Shown here one piece after another: positions 1 through 12,540 of a DNA stretch of 64,000 bases (position 1 is the first letter of the stretch; every line of letters begins with the position of its first letter). This DNA comes from Toxonevra muliebris. Its lineage: Eukaryota > Arthropoda > Insecta > Diptera > Pallopteridae. The notes beneath the pieces are model-generated. The model saw only the letters and a list, made by a program, of their open reading frames with translations, had not been told where the DNA came from and did not search any database. The translations under genes and the position numbers were made by a program. The DNA lies in contig OY829329.1 of the NCBI GenBank assembly GCA_963691655.1, positions 18,180,708-18,244,707 on the forward strand. The letters are read 5' to 3'.

Positions 1-712
1 AATTTCTATAGTTTACATATATTGTATGTATGCCACCAGTTAAGGCAGTAACGTATCTATGAATTCTTAGGTTATTATTATAATATTACACAATCCTGCG
101 AAGAGGAGAGAGTACGCCCACTTGGGAGCATCCTTTTTCAACCTCGAGCGTGATACTATCTTCGTTTTCTCCCTTGTAATAAGTAGCCGTTTAGATAGCA
201 TGGCATGAATGCATCGAATGACGATTTCTTTAACACCATATCGGAGAGCACATCGAGTCAAAGATAGCGTTGCCAAAAGCCCCTTCAATATTGACAAACA
301 CTCCCAGGGAGTAGCTCCCTGCTTACAGCCCTTGTTCAAACAAAGTCGTGAAGAGCTGGTACACAGAAATTTCCACTCTGATAAGCATGTGGCCAAGAAT
401 TTAAAGGGTTTTGACTCAGAACCTTCAGCCTGATGTGCTTCTCGACCATGCGTTCCAGACTTTTAACGGTCGGAAACTTTTCGACAGTTATCCTTTCCCG
501 GTTTAGAAATAAATACAACTTAAACTGAGCGCCAAAGACGTGGAATATATCCGTAAGCGAGACAAGCCGTGAAAATCCTTTCCAGACCCTTCATAAGAGT
601 TGTCCCTCCCCGTTTTAGTCTGATTGGATAAATGCCGTTGGGTCCAGGGGACTTAAAGTCATCGAATGACGAAAGGCAAACCTTAATGCCTCGTCGGTGA
701 CTATCCTAGAGA

Positions 713-1054
713 CTATAAATTAATCGAGCTAATCCGACCAGGAGCATTGACAACGCTCTGAGGAGCACCTACCTTGCCGGAGTTAAGGAGTACGTCATTA
801 ACTTCTGACCTGGAGTTGGTGTAGGAGCCATCGCGCTTTAGAAGTGAGTCCAGTTTAGCCGTCCGGCTATGAAGAACTTTGCATAGGCTCGCCGAAACCT
901 TCTGATCTACCATTTCACTGCAAAAATTCCTATAAGAGTCCTGTTTTAAATATTTCACCTTCTTCTTATAGTCCTTATGCAGCTGAGGGTAGACAGTCCA
1001 GTCCGCTTCCAACCGAGATTTTAGGGCTCGATTCCTGGAGTTTTTCCGGACCAA
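713..1054 (-). pseudogene. LINE reverse transcriptase N-terminal linker fragment
   Basis: 113 open codons with the spacing W..YPQLHKDYKKKVKYLKQDSYRNFCSE, typical of the stretch between the endonuclease and RT palm in R1/I/Jockey-type LINEs, where a Trp-Arg-Phe-Cys-like pattern is usual. It runs downstream into RT remnants separated by stops at 1-712. Part of the relic above, not an independent gene. Confidence -1.
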
Positions 1055-1537
1055 GTTACCGCCTTACCTTGTCTAGTCCCACCTTCCGGGTACACCATCT
1101 GATAGCAATCAACCAAGATTCACCCTAGTGTATTAGAGGCTTACTCGATTGACTCTATTGTCCGAAGTTTAGGAACGACGCGAATTCTTTCTTCGACCAC
1201 CTGACCGAATCGTGTCCAATCCGCTTTTCGAGGATTTCGATTGGCAGGAACCAATTCTACCTCAGCTGCAAGTCGAAACTCTATGTAACGGTGGTCTGAA
1301 AGGGAATCATCTCTAAGAACTCACCATCCGGTGATTTGATCAGCCACTATTCTGTTTGATAGTCTCAGATCAATTACCTCATGTCTTCTACTAGTAACGA
1401 AAGTCGGGCTGGCGCCAACATTTTCAATTACCAGTCGAGATGACAGAATGAAATCCAACTGCTTATTCCCCCTGAAGTTACAATTGGTGCTCCCCAGATA
1501 GTGTTCTGAATATTGGCGTCACAGCCCTCTATTAGTC

Positions 1538-2400
1538 CTAAGCTGTTTGACTCCGCATATCGTACGAGCCACTGACAAATTGTGGTCTGCGCTTGGATCC
1601 TTTAGACCGCCCGCTATCGTTCGCTTCTCCTGCCGCTACCGCAGCTACGTTCTTAGTAGCCACCGCAGTTATCACGTTAGACACAATAGTGGGCGTAAGC
1701 CCACCAGCGAAACTAACAGAGCGACCGCCTGAGGCTCCTCGTTCTGTAGCAGTACCCGACTGTATAGAACTGACTACTGAGGATTCTTGCTTTTCAGCCT
1801 TCTTCCTTTTCGCCTCGCTCATTTTAGCCGGAGCAGACACCAAAGCTTCCCCTGTCAAGTTGACCAGATCAAACGGGTCATCATCGGATCTGTTCCTCTT
1901 GCCAGTTTCAGCAAGAGCGGTAGAACAGAGCAAAGGCGAAACCGCAACTTTCGCAGTTGCATCTTCCGCAGTATTGATTTGGGATTCTACAATGGCATCC
2001 ACTGGGGTTTCTTCCACTGCTTTATATTTCTTCCACATGATTCCATCAGTCCGGCCCCTTAACCAGGCGCAGCTCCAAAGCCCATCGACATGCTGGTACT
2101 TTCCAAGTTTGCACAAGGATTAACCATAATGCCGGCGGACACCGGAAGCTGCGTCGGAGTGCTGCTGTGGTAATGAGCCGTCTCAGTCTCCTTGAATCCA
2201 ACGTCAGGTTTTGCCGAGGTTTTCTGCACTTCCTGAGCCTTTTCCGATTCCCCTGCCCTTGCATCGTCATCGCACAGTAACATGCTCTCTAGCGATTTGA
2301 AAGAGCCCGGCGAGGCAACCCCCCGAAAAGGAAAAGTACTCAACCAGTAGCTTTCTTCGTCCGGGGCCCTAATTTTCAACCCTGGTCATATCGCTCTCCA
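1538..2400 (-). pseudogene. LINE ORF1 (gag-like) remnant
   Basis: Two overlapping open frames (2379-2059 and 2116-1538) that join by a frameshift. Composition is Ser/Ala/Lys/Glu-rich with KMSEAKRKKAEKQE, as in the low-complexity N-terminal part of LINE ORF1 proteins. No CCHC knuckles were seen in this piece. Assignment rests on its position just upstream of the endonuclease remnant on the same strand. Confidence -1.
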
Positions 2401-2520
2401 ATGTGTTTCGAGCCTGCACATCCATTGCTCTAGCCGCTGGCGAACCAGCGGAGGGATTACCACTAGTGTGGTTGTTCCGTGCAGATAAAATCTGGTTTAT
2501 ACTCATCTTTGACGTGTTTG

Positions 2521-3582
2521 GCCCTATTTGATACTCTTCAAGGGAGCCACAGTTGAAAAGGAACCAGTTTTCGATTGTTCAGATCTAGATCCGCAGTGTT
2601 CCGTTAAAGCAAGGTTACCTCGAGCAGGGTGTAGCTCTTCACCACGCATTGACGTTCCTGCAGCACAAGCTCTTATATTCGCATACCAAACCCTGTACCA
2701 ATTTGACGCTCCAGTCTATATGGAATGAATTCAGGTTTAAAATAGTGAAAAATTAAATTACTGACGACGTTTACGTTTAAACGACTGAAGCTTTAAAACC
2801 TTTTTAAATTTCAGTTAACAATTAAATTGATTTTTATATTATTCAGTTACCTTCACCTCGCACTTCCGTTCACGCCCCGCTCAACTTCGACATACAAAAA
2901 AAAAAACGAACAAAAATACTTTCAATGTTCGAAGTGTGAAAACAAAAAGTCAAAATTCACACCCATTTGAGAGGAAGAAAGAGGAAGAGAGAGGGAGAGA
3001 GATAGCAGTAAACAGAGCAGAGAACCTTCAAATTATTTAACCATGTCTGATTTTCAGATTATTTTATGCAATTATAATATTTTTTGGTAATGGTAGTGCA
3101 CAATTATTGTTTGTAAATAAAAGCAGTAAAAGGGAGAGGGTGAGGAAGAGAGAGGGAGAGAGAGAGAGAAAGAGAGAGCAGGAGACAGGGAGAGAGAAAG
3201 TGTTGGCACAAAAGCATAGTACAAAGCATACGCCTATAGAGCAGCCAAAATCCCATGAATGGTGCATTGTTGTTGTTACTAGAAATTCACAGACGTGTGC
3301 TTCTCAAATTGAATGAGAGAGTAATAGAGTTTGAGGGGGGATAAAGGATGCAGAGGGAAAGGAATAGTACATACCACTAGCAGCTCGTAAATCAAATTGT
3401 GACCATGAGGCGTGCAGCAGTGTGCATTGTTGTTAGGGTTTTTGTTGTTGTTGTTTCCGTTGTTATTGCTGCTGTTGTTGTTATTGGTTGGTGGTGATGG
3501 TGTTGGTTACACGGCGACATTGTCACTGTTCGTTTACATACAAACCAATGCAAATTTTGTATGAAGCATATGCATGAGCATT

Positions 3583-3618
<36 letters not shown>

Positions 3619-5150
3619 AAGCATGTGCGTTTTCCCCCATCCACTTATACTTAGTTACTCTTCTGTGTGTGTCTATGCAAATATTTACGTCTGGCCCTGT
3701 CATTTAACCAGCAGTGTAGCAAAAATCGTAGTAATGGTACCATGCCCCTCCACAAAAAAAAATAAAAATAAAAAACCAACGCAGCAAACTTACTACTCTA
3801 CTAAGTACTACCAGTAGTGATGGCATGGTAATGCTATGCGATTTTCTGCTTTCCGTTTCCATTTCTCAAATCCCAATCTCAAACTCAATCCATGGCGACA
3901 TGGACACATAAATTATTTTATTATTTAAATTCGACTGTGTGAATGCAGGATTAAGAACTCGTATGAGGTTTTGCTTCTTTTTTTTTTTTGTTGTTGTGTG
4001 TGTGTGTGCGTATGTGTGTCGGATATGTGGTTGTGTGTAGTCACCCTACTGATGTGAGTATCTTGACTTTTGCAGTCTACATTTTTTATTTTACTTTTTT
4101 TCACAAAAAAGAAAAAGTTCAATTTGATTAAAATAAAATGAAAATTTTTTATTTTTATTTTTTTCTATGCAAACATTAAGAAACCATTAATTCAGTCAGT
4201 CAGTCAGTCAGTCAGCGTTTGTATTGTATTTATTCGAATTTGTAGTAACAAAAAAAAAAAACAAAAAAAAAGGTAAGAAAAATCGAAAAATTAAACCCAT
4301 GCGGTAAGTTAAGCCTAGCGTAGGGTGTGAGTAGAAAAAAGAGTAGGGTAGAGTAGCGAGGGTTTTGTGTATGTGTATATGTGCCTTAACCAATAAAACA
4401 AAATTTCTAAATTCAACTGCAGCCACACAGCATAAGTGGCTTACAGCAATATTTTTTACTTTCATACGTACATACAAATAGAGCGACGTGCCAAGAATGT
4501 TATTAATTTTTTCAACTACTACTGCATTCACTTATATGTATGTATGTATGTATGTATTTACATACAAACTTACACGTATGCTTTGTCCCTGAGTCCCGTT
4601 CCTTTTTTTCAATTTTTTTTCGTTATTTTTTTTTTTTTGCTTACGTTTAAACGTGAGCACGCGTGACGGTAGCAAGCAACCAGGCTCTGTAAAATAAATT
4701 CCTTTAGATATATTTATGTGTTTGTAGTTAGTGTAGCGAGGGTCTGACGTCTGACCCATATTTCATTTCAACAATAACAACAACACAAGTGACACCATCA
4801 TCACTAACCCCAACTCTAACCATCAGCTTCAACACCCAATACACAATTCCAATACCAATTCCGTACACTAATACCAAACATCCATCTATCCATCGACCTC
4901 ATCATCATTTGCCATTATGTCGCAAAAGTATGTATTGTTTTGTTTTGTGAGTGCCCAGTAGGAAACAAAATGATTTATATCGAATGAATTCAAGTTTACA
5001 CTGGCTGGAGATACCAAAAGCTGACAGGTTTTTCCTAAACATATAACTCTAGAAACGAATAAATTTCCTTAATGATTTTTCTACTAGCTACCAAATTTTT
5101 CACTCCCATCGATTTTACTAGCACTGTCTTTTTGTACTTTTCGATTTGAT
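2521..5150. repeat. Non-coding stretch with microsatellites
   Basis: No gene seen. It holds purine (GA)n tracts at about 2960-3002 and 3126-3199, (GTT)n-like sequence at about 3425-3500, (TG)n at 3585-3615 and about 4000, (CAGT)n at 4193-4215 and (ATGT)n at 4535-4557, plus A and T runs. Open frames here are microsatellite translations (poly His-Thr, Ser-Leu). Confidence -1.
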
Positions 5151-5159
5151 TTATTGCTT

Positions 5160-7835
5160 GGCATCACTGATTCAAAAACTCACTAACTAAATCAATAGCT
5201 CACTGTATAAATAATTTACTAACTCACTGAATGATTCATAATCTCATTGACCACTGACAGGATTTCTAACTTTTTGGCTGTTTAAACTATTTACTTACTG
5301 ATTCACTGATTCATTAACTTTATAGTTGATTTACTGGCTCCCTAACTAATCCGTTGACCCTTGATTGATTTAGTAACGAACTGATTCACTCTTTGTCTGA
5401 TTTATCACCTCCTTTACATATTCTCTGTTTCATTAATGTAATCACTGACTCACTATCGATTTCACTGCCTCATTAAATTTTTTCTGTGAGACTGAAATGA
5501 CACTGATTAATCAAAAAAAATCCACTGATTCTTGAACTAATTCACTGTATTCAACAGCTCACCGACTGATTAACTAATGAATGGATCCCCCAATTGGTTT
5601 TTTGAATGATTTACCGATTTCCTGACTGTTTCGCTAACTTACTAACGGGTTCACTCTTTGTTTCATTGATGTTTCAACTTTCTGATTCACTATTTTACCG
5701 ACTAACTCATTTAACCGCTGACTGATTCTTTAACTCACTGATTATCTGACTTATTCGCTGATTGATTTACTGATTCATCAACTTTATGACTGACTTTCTG
5801 ACAGATTCATAAACTCACTGACTAGCTGATTAACTTATTGGCTGACTCGCTAATTAATGACTTCCTGAGTGATTTATCGACTGGTTCACAGACGGATTCA
5901 CTAACAGATCCACTACCTTATTTGCAATTTTTCTAACTCACTGACTTTCTGATGAACTCACTGATTCGCTGACCTTTCACTAACTGATTCAATAATTTAT
6001 TGACTAATTCACTAAATCACAGACTAACACATTGACTAATATTGAATAGTTTAACGACTCTCGACTGTTTCACTGACTTACTAAACGGAATTACTAACTA
6101 ATTGCTTTATAAATGTATCAGCTTTTGGACCGATTCAATATTTTTCTGACTGACGCATAAACCCCAGACTGATTCATTAACCTATAGAATGATTTACTAA
6201 CTTATTGACTCACGGACTGATTTATTAACCACCAACTGGCTTTCTGACTTATTCGTTGATTGGTTCACTGATTTATCGACTTTATGACTGATTTGCTGGT
6301 TCCCTGACCAATTCACTGACCTTTAAACTTATTGACTAATTCATTAAAGCACTGGCTGATTCATTCTCTGAATAGTTTACCGATTCCCTGACTGATTCAC
6401 TAACTCACTAACGGTCTAATTGATTGCTTCACTGATTTATCAACTTCATAGTCGATTCACCAACTTTCTGAATCATTTCAATGAATTATTGACTGATTTA
6501 CTAACTAAGTGGTACAAATTAGTCACGAATTGATTCACTGACCCCCAGCTGATTTACTAGCTCAGTGATTGTTGGGCTCATTGGTTAATTGGTTCCCATA
6601 TTTATCGTTTTTATTACTGATTCGTTCTCTGCCTGATTCACTAACTTACTAACTGACTTATTAACTGACTCGCTAAATAATTTCCTCGCTTTCTGAGTTA
6701 TTAACCGACTCTTTGACTAATTCACTGACTCACAAACGGATTCACTGCCTGATTAATAATTTTCAGACTAATTCACTGGCTCTTTGACCGATCTATAACT
6801 TACAGATTCAATAACTTACTGACTAATTCACTAACACACTAACTGATTTAGTAACTCATTAACTGATTCAATAACACACTGATTCCCTAATTAATTCTTT
6901 GAATGATTAACCGACTCCCTGATTATTACCCTGACTTACTGCCGGGTTCATTAATTACTCCATTGATGTATTAAGTTCCGAAGCGATTCACTATTTTTCT
7001 GACAAACACATTGAACACCGGACCGATTCGTGAACTTACGGGATTATTTACAAACTTATTGACTCGCGGACTGATTCATTAACCTCCAACCTTTAACTCA
7101 CTGACTATCTGACTTATTCCCTGATTGGTTCACTGGTTTATCAACTTTATGACCTTTAAACTGATTCACTGAATCCCCAACTAATTCAATATTGAATATT
7201 TGACCGACTCATTGACTCACTAACGGTTTAACTGATTGCTTCTTTGATTTATCAACTTCTTGGCCCATCCCCTTACTTTTTGACTCATTTCATTGAATCA
7301 CTGACTGGTTCATTAACTCACTGAATGCTTTACTAACTTTTTGATTCACGAACTGATTCATTGATCACCAGCTCAGCACAAACTCATTGTTTTTTATGAC
7401 TGATTCAGTCCCTGATTGATTCTCTAACTCACTAATTAACTGACTTCTTCGCTCTCTGAAAAATCTACTGACTCCTTGACTGATTCACTGACTCACTAAC
7501 GGATTCACTGGCTGATATCAATCAATTTTCAGACTAGTTCACTGGCTCTTTGACCGATCTATAACTTACAGATTTTATAACTTACTGATGACTTTACTAA
7601 CTTATTGACTGATTCACTAACTCACTGATTGATTCACTACCGTACTTATTCGCTAACTCAATAACTTATTAACATACGCAGTGATTCATCAACATTAGTC
7701 TGGTTCACTGAATCACTAATATTCTTACTAACTTTTTCATTGACTGCCTGACTGATTTACTATGTCACCGACTAATTTACTTATTCTGTAATGATTTAAT
7801 CACTTATTGACTGATTTGCTGATTCAGATACCCGC
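5160..7835. repeat. 2.7-kb degenerate short-period tandem array, CACTGACTGATT-type
   Basis: Continuous, diverged repeats built on ACTGATTCACTG / CACTAACTCACTGACT words with a period near 12 bp and 4-bp sub-periodicity. No open frame of note; stops are frequent. It is much longer and more diverged than a simple microsatellite. No flanking duplication was recognised. Confidence -1.
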
Positions 7836-9180
7836 CCAACCTAAATCACTAGAACTTGAAATATAAAATTTGGGAATCATATTCTTTCTCACTATGAATG
7901 CAAAGCATTGTGGAGATTAGATGACATACCGTTGCAAAAAATCGAACGCAAGATCACAGAGATGAAAGTTTAACACAATAATTTCGTATTGAGTGAACAC
8001 ATCTCCTCGAATCCTTCATCTGCAATTTTCTCTCAGTTTTGAAACGAGTCCTGCTTCGTATATTGTTTCTCTGGTTCACGCCTAAATTCACATTGCATCA
8101 ATGTCAGCTTATTTTCTACTGGGTATTCATATGAACATATATATGAACATGTATTTGCTATTCAATACAATGTAACATTTAAATATATGAGTGTCATCTA
8201 TGTGTGTGTATGTATGTATGGTTAGGTATATGGGATTTGTAGGAGTTTTCTATATTCTGCATATCCAATATATCGACTTCTTAGTACCTACTCTTGCATA
8301 CTTTACTACTGTAAGTATGTACATATTTTTCTCATCATTTCCACAAGCATTGAAAAGCTCTCTACATGCACAAGTACATGCATCTATATGTATGTATGTA
8401 TGTATATTTGTATGAAGTATACATTAATATGTGCATGTGTATGTGTAAATGTGTGTGCATCTGTTTTAGTTTGAAACGGTGTCAACTCTTCTCGAAGTGA
8501 GAACGTGATATGGTTGTTGCATACATATATTCATTTTGCATTTGTTTTATATTTTATCATTTTTATTTCTTTTTTTTCACTACTTTTCTTCGGCTTCCTC
8601 GTCTTTCTTCATATTTTATGCATACTAGGAATTGAAGGACAACTGTCAAATGAAAAAAAAAGAAAAAGATTATGACACAATGTTGTACGATGAGTATATG
8701 TAACATTTGTACATAGTACAACTGATTCTTTTCAAAATTACATACATACATTCATAGTTATACAATATACATATTTAGAAGCATATGTTTCTAGGAAGAC
8801 AGTTTTTTTTTTTTTTAATTTTTATCAATTCTTACAACCGAACACTTATATTTTTCGAAATTTTTTTCATATCAAGATGCATATTGCTTGTTGAGTTTTG
8901 ACGCTTCCACTGTAACGGTAAACGCCGCATACAAAACAAGTAGATGCATCAACGTTGACTCTCTCGATGTCATTTCGTGTGCTAATGAGTTAAGAGAGCT
9001 GGAAACTCTAATGCATCCTTCTAGCATTATCGCTCGACGTTGAGTTCAATCCAGCAGTCTCATTATCTCGATTCCAGTAGCTGCCGAGATTAAAATTTAG
9101 TGCTCATTAAAGGCTTGCCCATAGAATTGAATGGCCATGTTTATATTTAAAAATTCTGGCTCCAAATTTATGAGCTCCTA
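7836..9180. other. Non-coding AT-rich stretch
   Basis: No gene recognised. It contains short (ATGT)n at about 8200-8220 and 8385-8408, and T/A runs. The open frame at 8191-8415 is microsatellite-derived. Confidence -1.
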
Positions 9181-10570
9181 CTCAAAACCCTTCGACTTCA
9201 ACCAAATTAGAAACGCAGTAACAATAAATCAATGAAGAGTCATTGCGACGCAATGCGGAAGGTTCAGATGTAATCCCCAAATTAAGTAAAAATATTAGAT
9301 AGAGAAGGCTTTTCTCAGTTTTAATATGGCCCATTTTCTAGCTCTTTAGTTTAACAGTTGAAGTTTGTTCACAAAGTTGAAGTTTTCTTTTTGTTTAAAA
9401 AAAAAAATTTATTCTACATTTATAATTCCCTAACTCGAAAACTCTCGAGTACAAGATTTCAAATAAACTAGAGAGTTCCTTAACATTTCTGCGAAAACTA
9501 TTAGGATTTCGGCCACCAAGTAGCTCGATGAAAAGTATTTGAAGAACTCTGAACATGAAGTCTAGGGGCTATAAATCTAAATAATAAGTAGACACCGTAG
9601 AACAACTGGTGAGCGCGTTGGCAGTTACGTGGAAGATCAAAAATCTAATCCTCAGATCAAGTAAAAACATAAGATCGAAAAATCTTTTCATAACTGTACC
9701 ATGAAGAGCAAAGCCCAAATTTCGAGCCGTGGCTTTTCACCGTCGTTCGGAACAGGTGTTGAACTGTAAGTCCAACGTTGTGGTATCACAATCACTTGAA
9801 AAACAAAAAAAAACCGTGGCGTTGGTGAGTGCATGGGCTGCTAAGGATGTTGAAGGTACATGTTTTTTGTTTAGATCAGGGTAAGATCAATAAGACATTT
9901 TCGCAACATAAGCATGGCATACATGACCCTAATTTTGACTCATTGTAATGAAAGACTCACCTTGGTTCATGACCTTATTCTCAGATCTAGTAAAATTAAA
10001 AGATAAAATGAGTTCTTCACTGCTTTAGCATGGCATGCAAGGTTTCAATTTCACCCTTTTTGCTCTAAAAGAATCATCGTGACGGCAGTGCTAAGTGGGT
10101 ACGTTGCTATCAGTAAAATTAAAATTTCATTCTGGTCCAAATTTGGATCCCTGGCTTTAAAAAAATTACACACAAGGGGTGAGTGCAATGGCTACTATGA
10201 GGAAAATTGAAAATCTAATTTTTAGATAAGGTAAAAATATTAGACAGGCAGGCAAGACCCTAATTTTGGGCCCTCGTACTGAAAAAGTCACCGTGCTTCA
10301 AGGTCTTATTCCCAGGCCAGGTAAAAATAAAAGATAGAAAGAGTTTTTAACTTTATTTTCTGAGTCGGGACGTTCGCTGCTTTGTAGAAGGTTCAAGATT
10401 TCTTGCCCAGATTAAGATAAATAACATAGAAACAACTTTTCTTAGTTTTAGGACTCCGTCTAAGGCCCCAATTTCAACCCCTTACTATGAAGGAGTCACC
10501 GTAGTGACAAGTGGTGAGCACAAAAGTTAAGTCTTACATGAGGTAAAAATATTAGATGTAACGATAGTTG
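9180..10570. repeat. Degenerate tandem repeat, unit roughly 200 bp
   Basis: Phrases such as 'agtcaccgt..tga', 'gtgagtgc.atggc', 'aatctaat.ctcagat.aggtaaaaat attagat' and 'ggcatgcaagac.c.aattttg' recur in the same order at about 9230, 9640, 9890, 9960, 10190, 10310 and 10520. Copies are diverged with indels, so the period is only approximate. No coding potential seen. Confidence -1.
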
Positions 10571-10699
10571 GTTCAAAAATGGATTATAGTTCAGGTGCTG
10601 CCATCTTTGGACCCAATACTAGAATTCTAATCCAAATAGGCGCAATAGTCTTAAAAAAGTCGTTGAAATCAATTTTATTTTTTCGCTTTTTTCTCGCAT

Positions 10700-12540
10700 T
10701 AGCTATTCCAGACTTCAGGAGTGAGGTATTGGATCCATGTTTCCCCTTCCTACTCCCCTCCCCCACCGCCTCCTTCTTCTACGTACACCTATGGCTAATA
10801 GTTTCTTGTCCTTACTTACTTTAGAATTATGACCATTGAAAGAGAGAGCAAGAGAACAAAACAGCAGGCACTGAACTGCTTGACCCCAACCACTTTCCCC
10901 TTCGCTTTGGCTGCAGCCTCCGCCGTAAGATCGTTCGCAATTTTTTGTAGCCATAGCTTCCTCGAGGGAAGATATCAATGGGGGTTGTTCCCGTTATCAC
11001 CATGAACGCGGCTCCTGAAACCGCTGTTTCGCCTTACACTCTACTCGTCTCGCAACCGTAGAGGATAGAGTATAGCATGATTGACTTCCATCAGTAGCTT
11101 CCGTTAGCGCAATATTGGGCCACCGATGTTCGCCATAAGCTTTCTGAGCGAAGCTGTTTTGCTTTTACTGCTTTAGTCGCTGCATGCTGCAATCGCACTC
11201 CACAAGTCAGTTTTGTGTCTAGTGTAAATTCTAGGTATCTTACAGCTTTTTGTGTGGTGTGCTTCTCAAGATATTCGTCGTCTTGTCAGGAGAAGGGATT
11301 CTGTCTTATGTGTGGCTAATTGTAGTCTGTGTGAGAGTTAAGCCTTGCCTGCGTTCTTATCATCACTTGGTTAAGTTTACGTTTCGCGCAGTAATAACGG
11401 CAGCGATGTAATCTGCATAGTCTACCAGGAAGGTATTATTTGGCATTTCGATCTGTAAGATTTCGTCATAGGTAACATTTCAGAGGTCTGGTCGGAGGAT
11501 GGACCTGCCGTAATTTGGTCTTTCTTAGTCCCTCTGGTCGTCTCATAGATAAGCTCTATGTTTCTTAAATAACTTCTCAACATCCTCATTATGCACACTG
11601 GTACTCGGAAATAACTGTCCAGAACCTTTAATGTATCTGTCCATCTGACACTGTTGAATGAATTTTTTACATCCAATGTTGACAATAGGACTAACGGTCT
11701 TGAGTAGTGGTTTCCTTGTTGCGTAGTTTCAACCGCTTCTATTCCGTCTTTAATAACGCCCATTGTAGACCTAAATACGTGCTGTCGACTGAACAAACCA
11801 TCGGAGTCGTGTATAGCAGCAGTAAGTTGCGCTCTTAGTAGCTTTTCAAACAGCTTACCAGCCGTATCTAACATGCAGAGTGGTCTGTGCGCTCACGCGA
11901 TCTCCGCATCACCTTTCCTTTGCTGATGAGAACCTGCCGTGGTTTCCTTCACACTTCGGGAAATACTCTTTCTTTTATGCATATTTTGTAAAACCTGAGA
12001 GCGGTTGCTAGCTATCTCTTTCAGTATCTCTGCCGTTATTTTGTCGGGGCCAGGCGCCTTCTTGTTTCTTAAACTATCAGCTGCAGTCTTGACCGCTTCT
12101 TCTGTAAAAAGTTCGAAGTCTGTCTGAGGTTCTGTGTTGGAATCATCTGTTCTTATTTCGTGTGTTGGAGAAAGTGTCGTGACTATATTCTCTATTGTCT
12201 CTTCGTCTAATTCATGGGACGAAGCAAAGTTTGTTGCTTTGTAACCAAGCCCCCATGGATTGATGTTAATAATGTCTTGTCGGAGTTCTTACCATTTTCC
12301 CCGTAAATCAATTGCTTTCTTGTGCTGCTCAGTTTCAATTTCTCGTTTTACTCTGGTGAGCTTTTGCCTGCATTCCAAGCAGGCTCGTCTGCTGCGAGCG
12401 ATGTTTTCGTTTCACCGGTTGGCTGCCTTTCTGTTTTTGTCTCTGCAGCTTATTTTTGGCTTCGAAGTATAACTTGATAATACACATCTTGGCATCGTTA
12501 TTAAAGTTAATTCTAGGTACCTCCCAGTCGATCACAGCTA
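10700..12540 (-). mobile_element. R1-like LINE relic, reverse transcriptase region
   Basis: On the - strand: KKAPGPDKITAEILKEIA (about 12060-12000), then an open 150-codon frame (11874-11422) with MLDTAGKLFEKLLRAQLTAA, LLSTLDVKNSFNSVRW (RT motif A region) and ETTRGTKKDQITAG. Further on are a degraded YADD-like block near 11420 and a C-terminal VITGTTPID-type motif near 10985. This order and wording match R1-clade elements of insects. Frameshifts and stops break it, so it is inactive. The 3' flank to about 10700 may be its untranslated end. Confidence -1.
11422..11874 (-). pseudogene. Reverse transcriptase fragment of the R1-like LINE
   Basis: Longest open part of the relic, 150 codons. It covers RT domains 1-3: LDTAGKLFEKLLR, the HVFRSTMGVIKDGIEAVE block (normally HGFR.G.ST..A), and the motif A stretch LDVKNSFNSV in which the catalytic Asp is retained. 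It ends before an intact YADD. Confidence -1.

Larger units (their letters stand above)
1..2520 (-). mobile_element. Degraded LINE (non-LTR retrotransposon) with ORF1, endonuclease and reverse transcriptase parts
   Basis: On the - strand, from right to left: an ORF1-like low-complexity frame (about 2400-1540), an APE-type endonuclease piece (about 1540-1060) with GCDAN and, after a one-base shift, LDFILSSRLVIENVG and DSLSDHRYIEF, then the linker and reverse transcriptase start (1054-713), and RT fragments including LERMVEKHIRLKVL, GVKEIVIRCIHAMLSKRLLI and ITREKTKIV. In-frame stops and frameshifts throughout show it is dead. The family reappears on the + strand at 38.85-40.2 kb, where it carries RNase H and a CCHC-like end, suggesting an I/LOA-type layout. 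The left end runs out of the window. Confidence -1.

Noticed and set aside
5160..7835. CRISPR-like regular array
   Set aside because: No constant repeat with unique spacers; units are short and diverged, and the genome is eukaryotic.
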